A stretch of 64,000 bases of DNA. It comes from Lanius collurio. Its lineage: Eukaryota > Chordata > Aves > Passeriformes > Laniidae. Shown piece by piece: positions 40,601 through 55,600 of the stretch (position 1 is the first letter of the stretch; the number at the start of each line of letters is the position of its first letter). The notes beneath the pieces are model-generated. The model searched no databases and was not told where the DNA came from. It saw only the letters and a program-made list of their open reading frames with translations. Location: contig JACBWW010000051.1 in NCBI GenBank assembly GCA_020086605.1, forward strand, positions 3,354,043-3,418,042, in the 5' to 3' direction. The translations under genes and the position numbers were made by a program.

Positions 40601-43600
40601 CTACCAAGTCTTTTTGCAGCCCTGGACAAACCCTGTGCAAATATAATTTACATATCCAGATCAGGAAGGGAGAGGTGCCAAAGAAACTGAACACTGCAGA
40701 TCCATGGGAACCAGGGAAACAGATCATTCACTGGGCTTGGGGTTGGCCACTGTACTTTGTTGCTCCTCAAAAGCAATGAGAGATGTTCAGTTCTCACAGC
40801 TGCCAACACTGGGGACAGCTATTGACACATTCTGAGACTGGGATGGGTCTGTTTACTGCCATCCCCAAATGCACAGCCCACCAGCCCTCTCAGTAACTAA
40901 CACCCACAGGCACTCCCTTTGGGCAGACCTGAACGTGAGCAGGTTGGACCTTGCTAGGATGCCTGGAGAACTGCCAGTTGGTCATCTTGATATTCCCCAT
41001 GTCCCTCGTGTGCTACGAATCTTATGTGAAAACAAACATCAAAAAAAATTAATTGGCTGGTGACATTAAGAGAGCTCAAATGAGCTAAAGCTGGAAATAT
41101 TTTTGGAAGACCATTTAATAACTGAGGAGAGTGTGGATAGATGCCTTTAACTGTGTTTTCACTAAAAATGGTCAATACATACTTTTGAAGTTTCTATTTT
41201 TTCTTTTGTTTTGTTTTGAAAAAAAAGGAAACAGGACTTTAAAAAATATGAACAGTATCAAAACTCTCAAAGGAAATCATAATTCTTCTTAAAGCATTCT
41301 TCTGAACAGTCTTGACAAGTGCTTACAGATCCAGTAAAAATCTCCCCAAATGTCAAATATTATGACTCACTGTGTCATTCTGAAGACACCACTATCAAAA
41401 TGTAGGAGAATTCTAGGCTAGGTACCAAACACAGCATCCAAGAAAATGATATTTTTCATGCAAAACTTGGAACATTTAAGGATCCTTCCTGTTATTTTTC
41501 CCATCTATCACTCATTAGGGAGCTCACTTGGGAATGCCTTGCAACTAAAGCAGCCTCATCTCAGGAAGAAAATACCTCTTGGTCATTATTTCAGGCTCCA
41601 CCAATGTTCAGTGGATACTGCAGAAAGCATGCCAGGGAAATAAAACACTTTTTGAAAAGCAAACCCAAGGCACCAGCTACACAACCTCTTTCTCATATTT
41701 TATTCAATCACAAAATATCAGGGCCAAAAAATCTGCCCTCAAGCCTGAGAGCACAATATTCATTGGTCACTTTAATGTCAGTATCAGAGGAAAAATGTGA
41801 TCCTCTTTTTTTTTGGAGTGACACAGGGCTGCTTCTCTGTGCAGCAATTAAAGGTCTAGTCCAAATTTCTCACTGGATAGTTATGTGAACCTAAAGACAA
41901 ACCGGACATTCATCTTAGGCCAAACTCCTAGCAGCACTGATTCTCTTTGTGGAGGATATTTGATCATGCTAAAACAAGAGAAAACTTCAATGTAATGCTA
42001 TCCCAAGTGTAGAAAACCATCCAACCTCCCCATTTTCCTCTCTTCTACATATTCTCAAATCACAGCTGCAATTTGGGTACACATGGGTTTCTGAAGTGCT
42101 TCTATAAAACAGGCAGGAAAACCACAGCTGCATTTCTTTTCTAATCAGTTAAACAACTCTTTTAATCCCAAAAAATGCTTTTTGTTCCATCAAGGCACAC
42201 TTATTCTCTGTAATCAAAGCTGAAGAGAACAGGTAACATGCAAGCAGACATTGGACAGATGAAGGGAACAGTCTGATCCACCACAAAGTAGGGCAGTTTT
42301 CAGATTAAAACCAAGTTACAATGACAGGTGGAACTCTAACAGGTGGATCTCCCTTTGCTGCTGACTCATACAAAAAAAAAAAAACAAAAAAAGAAAGAAA
42401 AAAAAAAATAATCCCCAAACAATAGCCAAGGTATTCTCCCCTTCAAAACTATGCCCCTGGTCCCACCAGCATTGTTCATTGTCTTAAAAAAACACAGATT
42501 TTTTTTTTTTTTTCTCATGCAACATTTTCCTGGTCTTATTTTTCAACAGAATCATGAATTTCATGGGGCTTTCCACAGGGCTCACTGCTTATGAAGAGCT
42601 GCCAAGAAACACGCTTGAGGAAGGCTTTTCAGCCTTCCCCACGTCTCAGAATGAAGCCAAAACAACAATAGGGCAATAAAGATGACTTTTACACACAGTT
42701 TAATAATCATCCGTCTTTTTTCCGTTCTGTGCTGTCATGAGAGCTATTTATTTCATGCCCCATTAGACTTTTAAAACCAGGATCCAAGTTACACTATTCC
42801 TCTCTAATCAGTAAAAGAGAAACTGGATGCAGTAAAAGTATTTTACTTATTTATCTGTTAGTGAAACTGCAGTTCTGAAAAGACAATGTAGAGCATCAAT
42901 TTGCAACTAATGAGTTCAACTATTTTTCTTTTGTTCCATGTGTCAGTTGGGTGATACTGTGTTGTAATATACTGAAAAAACAACACAGAAAATATTCCTG
43001 TTCTTAATGCTAGAGAAGCTTTAGTAGGGCCTGCAAGACTGGCAGTAAATATGCTGTCAAGAATTTCACAGTATTACTTGAGAAAAGGAACGTGCTTATG
43101 GTGAAGAAAGGCTGGAGAAAGCCTGGCCTGTATCCACAGAGGAAACTCTTCCAGGCTGCACAGAGTGTGTGGTTAAATAGTGTGTTGCAACATTCTGAAC
43201 TCTGCCAGGTAAGTCCGAATGGAACTTGTCTCTTTGCTGCTAATAAAACCCACTGTGCTGTTTTTCTCATAAGACATTACTCATTTCATATCTAATAACT
43301 TGTATCGGAAGAAATGTTTGCTGTGTTTTGTTTTCCCCTCCTCTCTTCTCAGTCATTAAAAAGAAGTCAGTGCCAACTGGAAGTTTCAGAACACTGAACA
43401 TAAAAATGGTTGGGTGGAACAGACAGGGTGTTCCTCCAAAGAAGTAACTCAGTAATGATGCTGTTGCAGTTTGATGAAAATGATTTGAGGCTCATTTATG
43501 AAAAAATTAAATTTTTACTTCCAAACTATTTTAACTTGCAATGAATAAATAAGAAACTATGTGAAAATCCTTCAGCAGCAAATGCTACTGTGTTAATTAC

Positions 43601-46600
43601 AAAAATATAGAAGAAATTAGCTGAAATGCATTGTGGCAGTGTGAACTCTGCATGATCACTGAAGTTTGCTCTTGCTTGACAAACACTGCCCACAATACTT
43701 AGTAGACAAAGAGTTACTTTATGCTTTTTATCCTATCTTAATTGTTAAAAACTCCCAAGTTTTCACTTACCAGGCTTTGACCTGTTAAGTGGGAACCCTA
43801 AAGTTCAATTCCACACTGGGATTCCCACACTGGCTTGTTTTTCAGATTCAACGAGCAATTATCTCTAACCTTAGGGTTAAACAAAGGGAGAATGGCTAAA
43901 ACCAGATCTGGGTAGGGAAATAATGATCCTTTCACTGTTTCAGAATCTTGAAGAAGGAATGTGTTCTATGCACTGCTTAAGTATGAAAAACCATATTCAA
44001 CATCCCAAATGCCACACAGTACAGTGTGTAAAACATTAACTGAACCAGACAATTTCCAGTGCCCCTACAAGGTGGTGACCTGCCTAAAGCATTATTCCTG
44101 AGAACCACTGTGTCTGGAAAAGATCCTCATTTTGCTGGACACCCTACATTAGCAAGCTGTATTTATTTATATGGATGTCTTCCAATTTGTCTGGAATCTG
44201 TTAGGCATCAATTCAGTTATCCCCACAATCTAGTGCAGCCAGTCACACCTGAGATGCCACACGTTATCTGAGATGTCCTTCCCAGGCTGGCAGAGAGGAC
44301 ACCGGACACGCTGTGGATTCCTGCTGGTCTGAGCAGGGAGTGGGGAGTGGGGGCTGGAGCCTGTTATAAATGCTTTGTCTTCACCACTCCTTTCTCCTCA
44401 CCCCTTTGCCTGCTCCAGAACTCCCATGGGATACAGTCCATCATGGACTCTTCAACGTGGGTCCTTCCCTCAGGCTGCAGCTCTTCAAGCTCTGCTCCAG
44501 CGTGGGTCCCTTCTGCAGCACACAGTTCTTCAGGAGCAGGCTCATTTGCTTGTTTCCCACTGTGTCTCTTGACAGGCTGGATTTAACAACTCCTATATCC
44601 CATTTGAGGATGAATTCTCTCTGCTCATCCTAAAGGACAGCAGTAGCTGACATTCCATTTTCTTACAGACATGTGTGTCCTGATGAACAAGGACAAATTC
44701 TCTGGTATATCTTACCCCACAAACATGACACTTTACATTTTACAGATGGGTACTTGACCAGAGGAGATCCTGGAGCTGAGCACTCCAGCATAGCAGGACA
44801 CCCACACTGAGACTGAAGACAGGCTGCAGCTCTGCCAGCTGCTGTGCTATTTCCTTCCAGTACAATCAGATAAGAGTCCAATCTGATAGCAATGACATGT
44901 GGTTCTCTCTTAATAAAACATGGCTGGAAATGGGCTTAGGCTCTTGAACAAAACCCAAACTTTCCAGGTCTTCCAGCACTTTTCATTCCTAGTTATACAA
45001 CTGGGAAATGTGGGTGCCTTTTTATGTTTCACATAGAGAGCAAGTACACTTCACATCTGCCAAGTAACTAAACTGAGAAACTTCCATGTAAGGCAGAACT
45101 CCTTCAAATAAAAGGAAAAAAGCACACCAAACTCTGACCACAATTTTCTCTGTCTTCAGGAAATTATGGTTGAAGTTCCAACATTTAAAAGAAGTTGATA
45201 GTTAAGTACTTGTTTAAGCCTTCAGCATTTATTAGACAGATCCCTGTGGAACCACAAGGCTGAACCAGCTACCTCAAACCTCCTTGTTCCTGTAGCAAAA
45301 ACTCAGGAGGCAAAAGCAGCTTCAGTGCCATGATCCACCTCAGTCTGTGCAGGGGCCACTGGTGCCTGGCTCAGGGACAGAGCCACCTGGGTGTCACCCT
45401 GGTGTCACAGCACTCAGTGATGGAGGGTCCAGCACAGAGTGACTGCCACAAGCCACTGCTGCTGTCCCTGGGGCTGCTGGGCTGCAGCGGGTGCTTGGCT
45501 GTGGCCAGACAGAGTTACCACACTGGGACACTCCAGGAGAAGGGCCCAGAATCACTAACAGGGAATTGGGCTCTAAAAGCAGCAGAGCTGCAAAACTCTC
45601 TGATACCATCTACCACAGGACACCCCAAGGTCCCCTAAGGTAAAACAGATCTTAGCCTTTTCTTCCAAACACATCAAACAAGAAATAGTTCCTAGCTTTT
45701 TGTAACTGTTATTTATTTTTAGAGATATTTTTCTTTTCAGTGATACAAACTGCCTGCAGCTTTTCCCCAGGGAAATAAACTATTTTAAAACACTTGTTCC
45801 TGCCCTCTTTCTGCCATGGGTTGCTGTGTATTTTAGTAAAGACTTATTTTCAGTAGTGGAAGCCACTAATTATTTTTTTTTAGGTTTCAGAACAAAGAGG
45901 TGTGGATATTGTTGAGACTTTTGGGGATCCTTGGAAATAGGAATATATTTCCTGGTTGGGGCTTTTTTAACGTGCAAGTGCTACATATTTCTGTTTCTGC
46001 TAAAATCAGACAGGAGGAGGAAAAGTCACAGCAAAGAACAAAACCAAATAAACTAGCAGGCAAAGCACAGAAGCATTCGAAGCACCCAGGACATGTTTGG
46101 TGCAGCCCATTTGTTCCTCTATGTTTGGACCCCTCCTCACGTGGAGGCACAGAGGGCAGTGAGGCTGAGAACAGGATCTCTTTGGAGGAATGAGATTCTG
46201 TGTTTGAATCTAGGAGCAAAGCAGAGATGGTCTGAAGGAGGTTTGGAACAGCAGTGAACAGGAAAAAGGAATGGAAGGGAAAAGCTCTCTGAATTTTGCC
46301 CTACATTCCTACACCACAAAGCTAGAGAGAAAGCACTATGTTTGTATCAGTAGCTGGAGACAGCCATGCCAAAAAGGCAGAGATTAGAAAAATACAAAAA
46401 GGGCAAGAACCAGGGTGGCTGATCTAATTCCTATCTTTCTCTTTTGATGTCCCAATGAATGTTTCTTTTTGAAGGGGAGGAGAGCCTACAAAAGCTGTAA
46501 GGAGGAGCTGTAAACCACCCAAGATCCAAGCAGGTCGTAAACCAGCCCCAGACTGCTCAGAGCTGGCTGCATTTGGGTACATGACTGTCCTGGAGGAATT

Positions 46601-49600
46601 ACATGTTTATAATTTAGCTTCAGGATTAAAATAACTGGTTGGGCAGAGAAAAAATAAGACATCAGCTGACAATTAAAGCCATCAGGACTCTGCTACACAG
46701 CCTGAGTGTGGGTTTGGTTATTTAAATGCAGGCAAAAAATACTGAAAATATTGACTTTAAGAATGGTGAGGAAACCTGGTGATGGTGGGTATGGGTTTGA
46801 GGCTTTTTTATGGCATTCAGCTGTCTGCCTCCACTCCTCTCAGCTTTGTCTTTTTAACTTGCATTTACTACTTCGTGGAATCTATTTGTTAATCCACATT
46901 GTTTTAAAGTTAATAGATGGAAAAGAGCTAGAAAGGAGGTTATTGTGTGAGTGTGGGCTGCTTTTTGGTGTGGGTTTTTTCTTTTTTTAAATGAAAGTGA
47001 AATGGGGCTGGAGTGTGGGAAATTCCTTCCTCAGCAGTCACTTAACAAATTGGCCATTTTTCATCTACTCTGAGTAGGGGGAAAGACTGTCAAAGAATTT
47101 TAAAAGAAAACACTGCAAAATCTCAGTAATTGAAGAAAGATTTTTGGCTTTCATTTTTCCAACTAATGAAAGCAAAATTCATGCATCATAATTTGGGATA
47201 TTGTTCCCTAAAAAGGCTATAACAAGTAAACCCAGGCAGACAGCAGATAGAGCAGGAAAACACTAAGGTGTGGAAAAAACCAAAGCCTGGATACTGTGAC
47301 TCTGTCAATAGTCAAAATTTTCAACACATCCATTTTTAATTTGTATTTCATTTAGGAACATGAGATTTACTATCATGATTTAACCATTACTCAACTAAGC
47401 CAAGAGGGACCCTAACTATTTCTTATAGAATGACACACATACATGCTCTTGGATCTTCTTCCTCCCTGCCTTCAGACTATTTTTTGTATTACAGCACACT
47501 TGTTCTGTACATGCAGAGGTTACTGAAATATCACTGCAGTGGTACCAGTGTTATGGCATCCAAGAGCACAGGAGTGGGGAGGGATTCAGGCTCCCTGCTT
47601 GGCAGGGGGAGAAAAACAGGAATCTGCAATAACTGAGCTGGGCACCTCCAAGCTCCTGTTGCTGCAATGAGTGCAGAAACAGCTCCAGTGCGAGACACTC
47701 CTGACTGAATGTGGGGTTAACTACAGCTGAGAAATGCCATTTGTACCTGAACCAACCACTCTTGCATAATTACACTGATAAAAATGGATGGTCTGGATTT
47801 GTTCAGCCACAAAGCCCAGCCAGTCAACCTTTTAAAGAAATTTCTGTTTTCCATACGAGTGTTGGTGAGGAAAAAAAAAAGCAAAAAAAAAAAGCTTACT
47901 CTGTCTGTCTACTACTTGTTAGCAACAGAACTAAGGATAGTATTTGGGTACAACATAAAGAGGTATCACCTGCATTTTCTGTCCTGCTAGATACACCCTG
48001 GCTATGGATGTTTGTGCCCTTTCAGGCATTGAGAGCTCATTGTCTCACATGAAAACTGCTTCCCTGGACAGTACCCCCCTCCATTCTTTGCTCATCCACA
48101 TGTAGATCAAATCCATACACTTGGCAACGCTGGAGCACACACAGTTTGATAACACAACATTTAGCACAGTCAGCACCAGAGAGAGGCAGGTACCTCAGTG
48201 CACAGTTCTGAGCACAGGAATAAGCATTCCTGACCCCTGGAGTGAACTGCTTTCTCTCTGAACTCTTGGCCTTTGCTGCTCTGAGCATACAATATGCAAT
48301 ACTGAACTCATCTGCACCTAGGGTTTTTTTGTTCTTAATAGATACTGCCATAGTAGTTTCAGATATTCCTTCAGTACAAAAAGGTTTCTCTAAAGAGAAT
48401 ATACATAGTGATGCCCTGGATGTCACAGGAGACTTCAGCAGATCCTTCTCTTTCCAGGTCAGACACACAAACCATTTCAGGGTGTGTTTTCATGACTTGC
48501 CTCTGTGCTTCCATGGCATTTCCTCCACATTTGTTCAGTCAATTAAGCAACTGCACATGATACCCCATTTCTTGTGTTTGGATTCAACTCTGAAGGACCC
48601 TCAAACCCATTTCTCAGGTTTGCCTGGCTTGCATATACTTTTGTTTGGCTGATGGCTTCAATTTTCCAAGCCATTTTATGCTGCTCCCTGTCCTTCTGCT
48701 CCGAGGCCAGGAGTAGCTCTGAGGGACATTTCAGCACAGGCAGCTGCACTGCAGTCAGTCCTTCCAGGTGACTGATCAGGTTTGACAAAATATCCCCCTC
48801 CAGAATGGAGGTAAAGCAGGTTAAGGCAAGTCTGGTATCACAGGTCACTAAACTCTTCCTATTTTAAGCAACACGAACTATTGGAACCCTTCAGTTTAAG
48901 CAACACCTTTATTTTTGAAACCTTTTCCACTTAAGATTCATATTATATTTTCTGGAATTATTTCCTTTTTTTTCTTCAAAAATTCATTTTGTTTCTACTG
49001 CAATCAAATTTACTGCCTGTACTATGGCAGCACATGCTCATTGTGTGGTTGTGTACACCCACATGGCAACACTGAGGTCTGGTATTTGACAAACTCCTGC
49101 TAATCAGCATAGGCACAGCAGACAACATTCAGGTAAAGCCAAAAATCAACAGAGCAAAAGCTACAGGAAGTTGATTAAAAATATTTCAAAACTGATTCTA
49201 AAGTATTACATGAGTTCTCTGGCCCTTACCCAGATGGCCATTTGAGAAGAAATCACAATCTAGTTATTTCCTACCTTTATTGCCTGGAAAAAAAAAATCT
49301 GCAATAATCCTGTGGAAAGTGGATTTGCATATATGCTGGATTCAGTTCCTTACTGGATATGTCTTGTCTTGGCTGGGCAAATCCATTTCCTGTTGTAAAT
49401 GTAAAGACTCTGCCTCCTTGCATTGAGTTCTGTCAGAAACCACCCAAGAATAGCTGACATAAATAGTGCACAAGTAAGCACAATGGGCTCAACATCCTAC
49501 AAGCAAAACTCTTTACTCTGCTAGCTGAATTTTTTTAGGTTTTGGCAGAAATATCATTTTAGAGACCCAATAAATGTACATTCGAGGCTTTTCTCAGCTG

Positions 49601-52600
49601 AAGATTTACATGGGCCTCCTTTGTATCGGCCACAGAAGTATTTTAAGAGTTTGGAAATTCTAGAAGCTTTCCTCCTGCCTTACTCAGCCATTCAAGCTTG
49701 ATCCTCATTAAATCCCCTGACATGTAATATATTCCAGTGTACAAGAAGCACTTCATTGCTTCTCCATGCTCAGAAGGTAATAACCCCATTTCAAAGGCTG
49801 GAGCAGGAACTCTTGCAGGTGTTTCCTTACCCTCCATGCTGAGCCAGGAGGACTGGGCCAACACCACGGAATGCTCCTCAACAGCTTGAGGGAAACCATT
49901 TTTGGATTCCACCTAAGGAGAGTCTCTGCTCTCGCAGAAGGTTTGGGATGGAGTTTATCTGCAATGCAGGCTGGGTACTGGAGACACTGATCCCATTTCT
50001 AACTCCATCACCAACCCCTGGGACCATGGACACAGCAGCTGACCCTGTTCCCTGACCTGGGTCACACTGAAGACAACACCTGAGCATGCAGTCTCTTACA
50101 CAGCCTTTGCTTCCCCACTTGTGAAATGAGATCAGGAATTTAGCAGCACATCAGAGATCTCAGGTGAAAGCCATGCCCCCAAAGCCAAGATTTGCCAAGA
50201 TTCAGGACAGGTGTGTATCAGGCTCAGCTCAGTACTGAGAATGTGCATGTCGAAGGAGAGATTTCCCTGATCTCTTAAATAGAGATTTTTACTGTGTTTT
50301 ACAATGAGGCATCAGTATTTTGACTCAGCAAAGTGGCCATGTTTGTGAGCACATATATTCAATATTAGTAGAATTAACATTTTTCCAGGAAGAGATTCAG
50401 ATTGTTTAAAATGAGATTAGCTTTTCAGTTAATTATATGCTCATGCACAAAGTAAACATGAATTCGGACCCTTCCCTTTAGGCACTTCTCATGGATTCCT
50501 GTTCTCTGGTTGTGTCCCTTTCTTACCTGTGTAATTAGGAGGGCAGAGACACACATAGTTGTTGATCCCATCCACACATGTAGAGTTATTCTCACAGTCA
50601 TTATCTTCGCAGTCATCTGGGTTTATTTCACACCTCTCCCCCTCATACCCAAGAAGACAAGAACAGCTTTGGAGAAAGGAAAAAAAAAAAAGTTAGCATA
50701 GATCTAAAGGGACAGGTTTGAGGTATAAAACTGAAATTAAAACATACTGAAGTCAGTTGGAGCCAAATTCACCTCTGCTGTGAGGCATAGAGCAATTTAA
50801 CCTCGTGTTTGGTGAAGGATGCAGTCTGATGGTTCCTGGGGTCATGTAATTATTTACATGAGACAAAAACCATCCTCAGGAGCCAGCCTCTGCCATGCTC
50901 CCTTTGCTTGTTTTATTGATAACGCTGGCCCTTAGCTGAAGTAAGCAACTCCAGGACAGGAGAGTAAACATCCACCACAATTTTTTGTTCAATCCAATCA
51001 ATATTCAAATCCTTGGCCTCCCTGTTAATGTTTTTGTGAGAATGTGGACATTTGCCTACTGAGGACTGCACAATCACAGGACAACTTGGCAGCTCTTAGA
51101 TACCTTGGTCTCTTCAAGGAACAGCAGCTTGAGTTGAGTTTACAGACATGAGTGTTTTCTTCTCATTACCACTTTGTCACTTGTCCAGACAAGAAATGTT
51201 TAGGAATGATTGCTTTCACAAGTGCTGTAAGGTTTCAGTATGTCTGCAGCTCCCCCAACATTTATTTGGAGAAGGGCTGATGATGCCCAGATAATTCAAC
51301 CAAAACACAGACCATGGCAGAGCTAGTAATGGTTCTGTGAGGATGTGGACACTAGTGAAGAATAATTGCACTTGACATCTCACAAGAGTGTGATGTATGG
51401 TCCCTAAAGGGAGTGTAACAAACTAAATGGTTGAAGAATGGCTTGATTTTTTTCAATCTCCATTTCCTCTCTAGATCTAGAAGCTACAGTTACAAACAGA
51501 ACCTTTATGTTTTAAACTATCTGTAAGTGATGAAGAGGCAGAGCTCAGAGTTTCCTAAAAGAGAGTCTAAAAACATGAGTAAAGTGCTCCAGCAATATCA
51601 GTGGTTTCTGAGAAGCCAGCAATGGTATTTGAAGTGTCAGTTTTGAAGTGCCAGCACTGCTGTTCAGTAGTCACAGAAAGGGTTGTTTCGAGTCCAGTCC
51701 AAACTACACATTCACTCAGCTGTTCATTTCCTTTCCTATGCAGGCTCTGGTGGCAGAAAAGGAACTGAACAAATAAAAAGCACTACTGATTGATGAGGAT
51801 GAAAACCAGAGAGCACTACAGCAGTCACACTAATAGCCATCTGCTGCTTTTGGAAACCAGGAGAATTTCCAATGCAGACATAGCTGTTTTCAGCTCTGAC
51901 AGACAAGGTGGACATGAAGTGGTGATCCTGCTGTACGTATGTCATGGGGTGGAGATGGAGAAAGCCCTGGAGGAAAAGGAGCTCTTCAGAATCTGTGGAC
52001 TTCCCCTTCCCTTCCTCCTCTGTGCCACAGCCTGAGCAGAGTGCAGGGACTCCAAAGGGAGGGATGGCACAAAGCTCTGCATCCACCCTCAGTAGTCTGA
52101 GGCTGGATCCTGAGCATTAGGTTAGATTCTTCATGATGTGCAATCTCAGAAAGGAGCAATGAAGAGGAGAAAAGATGGGAAGGGAATGTGTCTTGAGACA
52201 CCACAACAGTTAGACATTCCAGATGGGTACAAAAGAGGGACTGGTCACATTCAGAGTCATCTTCATTCTGCAGGGACCATCCACAGGTCATGAGAGTTAG
52301 AAAACCTTCACCATGAATAACCAAAACCAAACTGCTCAAATAAATCCAATTTAGGACACAATAAACCAATAAGGAATATTTTCTTTTCCTGTCTCAAGCT
52401 CATTATTGCTAATAAAACATGTCCTCTTGCTGACCCAGAGCCAGGGGATCACAGGAGGTGGAGAGGAAAGAAGAGCTGGCACACCATCTTTTGTGGCAAT
52501 GCAAGTGTCAGGGACGGGGTCAAAGACATCTAATTAAATACAGTGATACATTCACCATGTCTTGCTTTTTGATTACAAAACCCCATTTTAAGGGGTTTAT

Positions 52601-55600
52601 AACTCGGTCATAAAAATATGCTCCAGACTGCAGCTTGGAAGACAAGGTCTCGGTCAGGGAACAGAAATTTTTCTCTCCATTTAAATAAAAGCAACAAGAA
52701 TGGCTTTGTGCTGGTGATTTTTTAATGTGAATGTAACACCATTTTGCTTCCACAAAAGGATTGGGACAGTTTGGATGTGTGCAATTAAAAATGACATTAT
52801 TAAATACTATCACAGTAATGGTTCACAGTGGAGTTACCATTAGTAACAATTCATTTGGGATTGTTAACATAAATTGCTCAGTATTAGGACACATTCCATA
52901 CTCAGGGAAATGTCAGAATAATGGATGACATTTGGCTACTGGTCCTTATGTAGTATAGGGAGTTGTTACACTATTGCTCATGTATGATTCCTTATTTTGA
53001 TTTTCATTCAAATGTGCCAGATATGAGGCCTGAAATTCAAAGATAAAACATACAACTTGGGACCTGCATTGAACCACATGTTGAAAGAGTGGCAGTTTGG
53101 GACTGTTTGTATGTATTCTCCCAGAAAAAGCTTAGAAGAAAAATGAAGTCTGCTGAGTGACTGGAAGGTCATCAAACTTGGGTTCCAGCTGACCCAGGGA
53201 GAAAATGAATTCCAGAAACAACGAAGAAAACTGTGCAGTGACTCAGTGTGAGACAGCATTTCATGAGGATGTAGGAAACAACGGAGCCAGGCAGGAAACA
53301 ACTTTTTCCTAAGTTGCTGTGTTCTAATAAAGTTACAAATTCCCCATTCCTTCTGTTTAGGGATTGGTGGTGTGCTTCCCTATAAAGAAATCAATAACAT
53401 CCCATTATCCTCATGAAGCTGCAAGGGAACACAAAGCTTAATGGCAACATTTTGGGGTAAACTTTTGGACCCGAAGCATTTTGTAAGTTTTTAGCTGGCA
53501 ATTTGTAAAGTTTACTGTATTAGATTTTTTTTAACTAAGCTCTAATGAAAAAATTTAGCATCTGTTTATTATAATAGATATCCATACAGTGTGTCAAGTT
53601 TCAAAAAAACATCAGCTTTTAAATAGAGATAGTAAATTCTTTCAGGAATATTACAATTTCATAGTAAAGAAGCCTTTTAGGTCTAGATCCCAATGGAGTA
53701 GCCTGTAAGTCTGGAAGTGCAATGTTTTTCCTTGAACTAGGCAGAATTAACACTAGGCAGTTAATCAGTTCCAGGATTTTACATTTATGAGGGCACTTAC
53801 AGCTTGTGGAAAATGCTAAAAAAAAACAATCTGGGAAATGAAGGGGGTTTTATATGGAGAAAAGTTAAAATAACCCCGAGCCTTTGTTTCCCAGCACTGC
53901 AGGTTATCGGAGCTCAGCTGCTGCCTGTGGGTAACTGCAGCAGGGCTGACAGCTCTGCTCCTGCCAAAGCCTCCCCTCCAGGAATGCTGAACCACCAGGA
54001 CATGGCTCACTGGCCATCTCTTGTATCAGTCTCAATGAGCGGCTTTTTTGGCAACTTTTTATCAAGGCAGACATAGATTAGATTAGAACAATTCAAAGGG
54101 AAGAAGAACTTCATGTTTCCAATCCTCTGATCCACACGGTGTCACTTATCTATTCTTCAACACAGAGGGCACCCCTACTTGAAGGGAAGAGAATATGAAA
54201 ATTACTTGGGATTGAAAAAGTGCAAGGGTAAAAGAGGACGGAGTAACTCCAGCTGAACCTCTGCCCTTGGCTGTCCCACCAGGATCTGCTATTCCAGCAA
54301 ATCTGAGCCCCTCAGGCCCCTGCTGCTGAGAGCCCTCGTGGGCACCAGGCACAGCAGGGGCATCAGGCTGGAATCTCAGTCACTACTAAGAGTTTCCTGT
54401 CTTTGGGGGGAACATCACCACCTTAGCATTATTTCAAATGGTAATTTTCTTGTCTGAGGCCACAGAAACTTGAGAGTTAAACAGCTTGGCATTTCATAGG
54501 GAGAGAGCTTTGGCTTAAGTTTCCTTTTTACAAGAGTAAAGATTTGACAAGTTTGGCAGCAGGGCTTGTGTATGAATATATTTCCCTAGGGAAGAGAATA
54601 TACAGAAGATATAATTTCTTTTGCAGGCCACACAACAAAAAAAATCCAAGGAGGCCTCTCATGAAAATGTTTTTGACATCCGCTTCCTCACAGCACATAA
54701 CACAGGGCAGCGTTTTCCCATCCTGGTGAACACAATTTATAGGCACATAACTCCTACTGCTGCCATCCACTGGAGAGATTTCCCACCAAAAAACCCCAAC
54801 CCAACCAACCAAATTCAATTCTGTATCTTCCTTGTCACTGACTTTTCCATCTCCACACCACATCTGCCCGTGCCATGCTAAAGCTCCACAGTCCTGCAGA
54901 GCCACAGAGGCTGCAGCCTGACTGAATTAAATACAAGGAGAAAATGGAGCAATGAATATGCTGAACATCCAATTTCATGCAGCAGGATTTTGATGAGATA
55001 TGATGTTATTAGACCAACTGAAACTATATAAATAACTATAAAAGCAGAATCCTTCCCTAAAAAGCCTCGAATGTTTTTCAGCAACAAAAGCACCCCTGCA
55101 GTTTTATAAAGGATCTCAAAAACAATGCTCATTGAAACTGAAGCCTCTGAAATTGTAAAATCCATTCAATTCATGAGAGAAATTCAGAAGCAGCTCTTAA
55201 TTCTCATTCAAAACTTTTTATCTCCTACCACAAAACAAAACAAAAATGCTAAAGAAAAATCCAATCCAAAATATATGCTGAAGGCTCTCATTCTAGTATT
55301 ATGGATATTACAGAATGTTTTACTACTGCATTTTTAGTATCAGCTATATTTTTGAAAAATGGGTTCTGAGTGACAAACTCCAGATATTCTAAAATGTACA
55401 GTTTGGCTTTGGCACAAACTGGAAAAAGGTGTGTACATGAGTGACCAGGAAGGTAAGTGAACCAAAGACTACCAGACCATTAATACTCTCAAGCAGAAAC
55501 TGAACCTGAACTTTTACTCCAAAAATTGCAGGGTCTGCTAAAATCTGAATCAAGAGGAGGTAGATGTGATCAGGGAAAAGGTTTCACCAGAATCTATGGA

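Larger units (their letters stand above)
38877..50526 (-). other. SLIT3: SLIT3 intron, 11.65 kb
   Basis: Large GT-AG intron. It contains A-rich and T-rich tracts (about 42371-42410 and 42499-42513), a probable LTR fragment (44395-44640) and an A-rich tract at about 47869-47893. Otherwise unique sequence with no supported gene. Confidence 0.8.

Noticed and set aside
48850..48910. Short direct repeat TTTAAGCAACAC separated by about 40 bases
   Set aside because: Only 12 bases long and in AT-rich intron sequence; easily a chance or slippage event.
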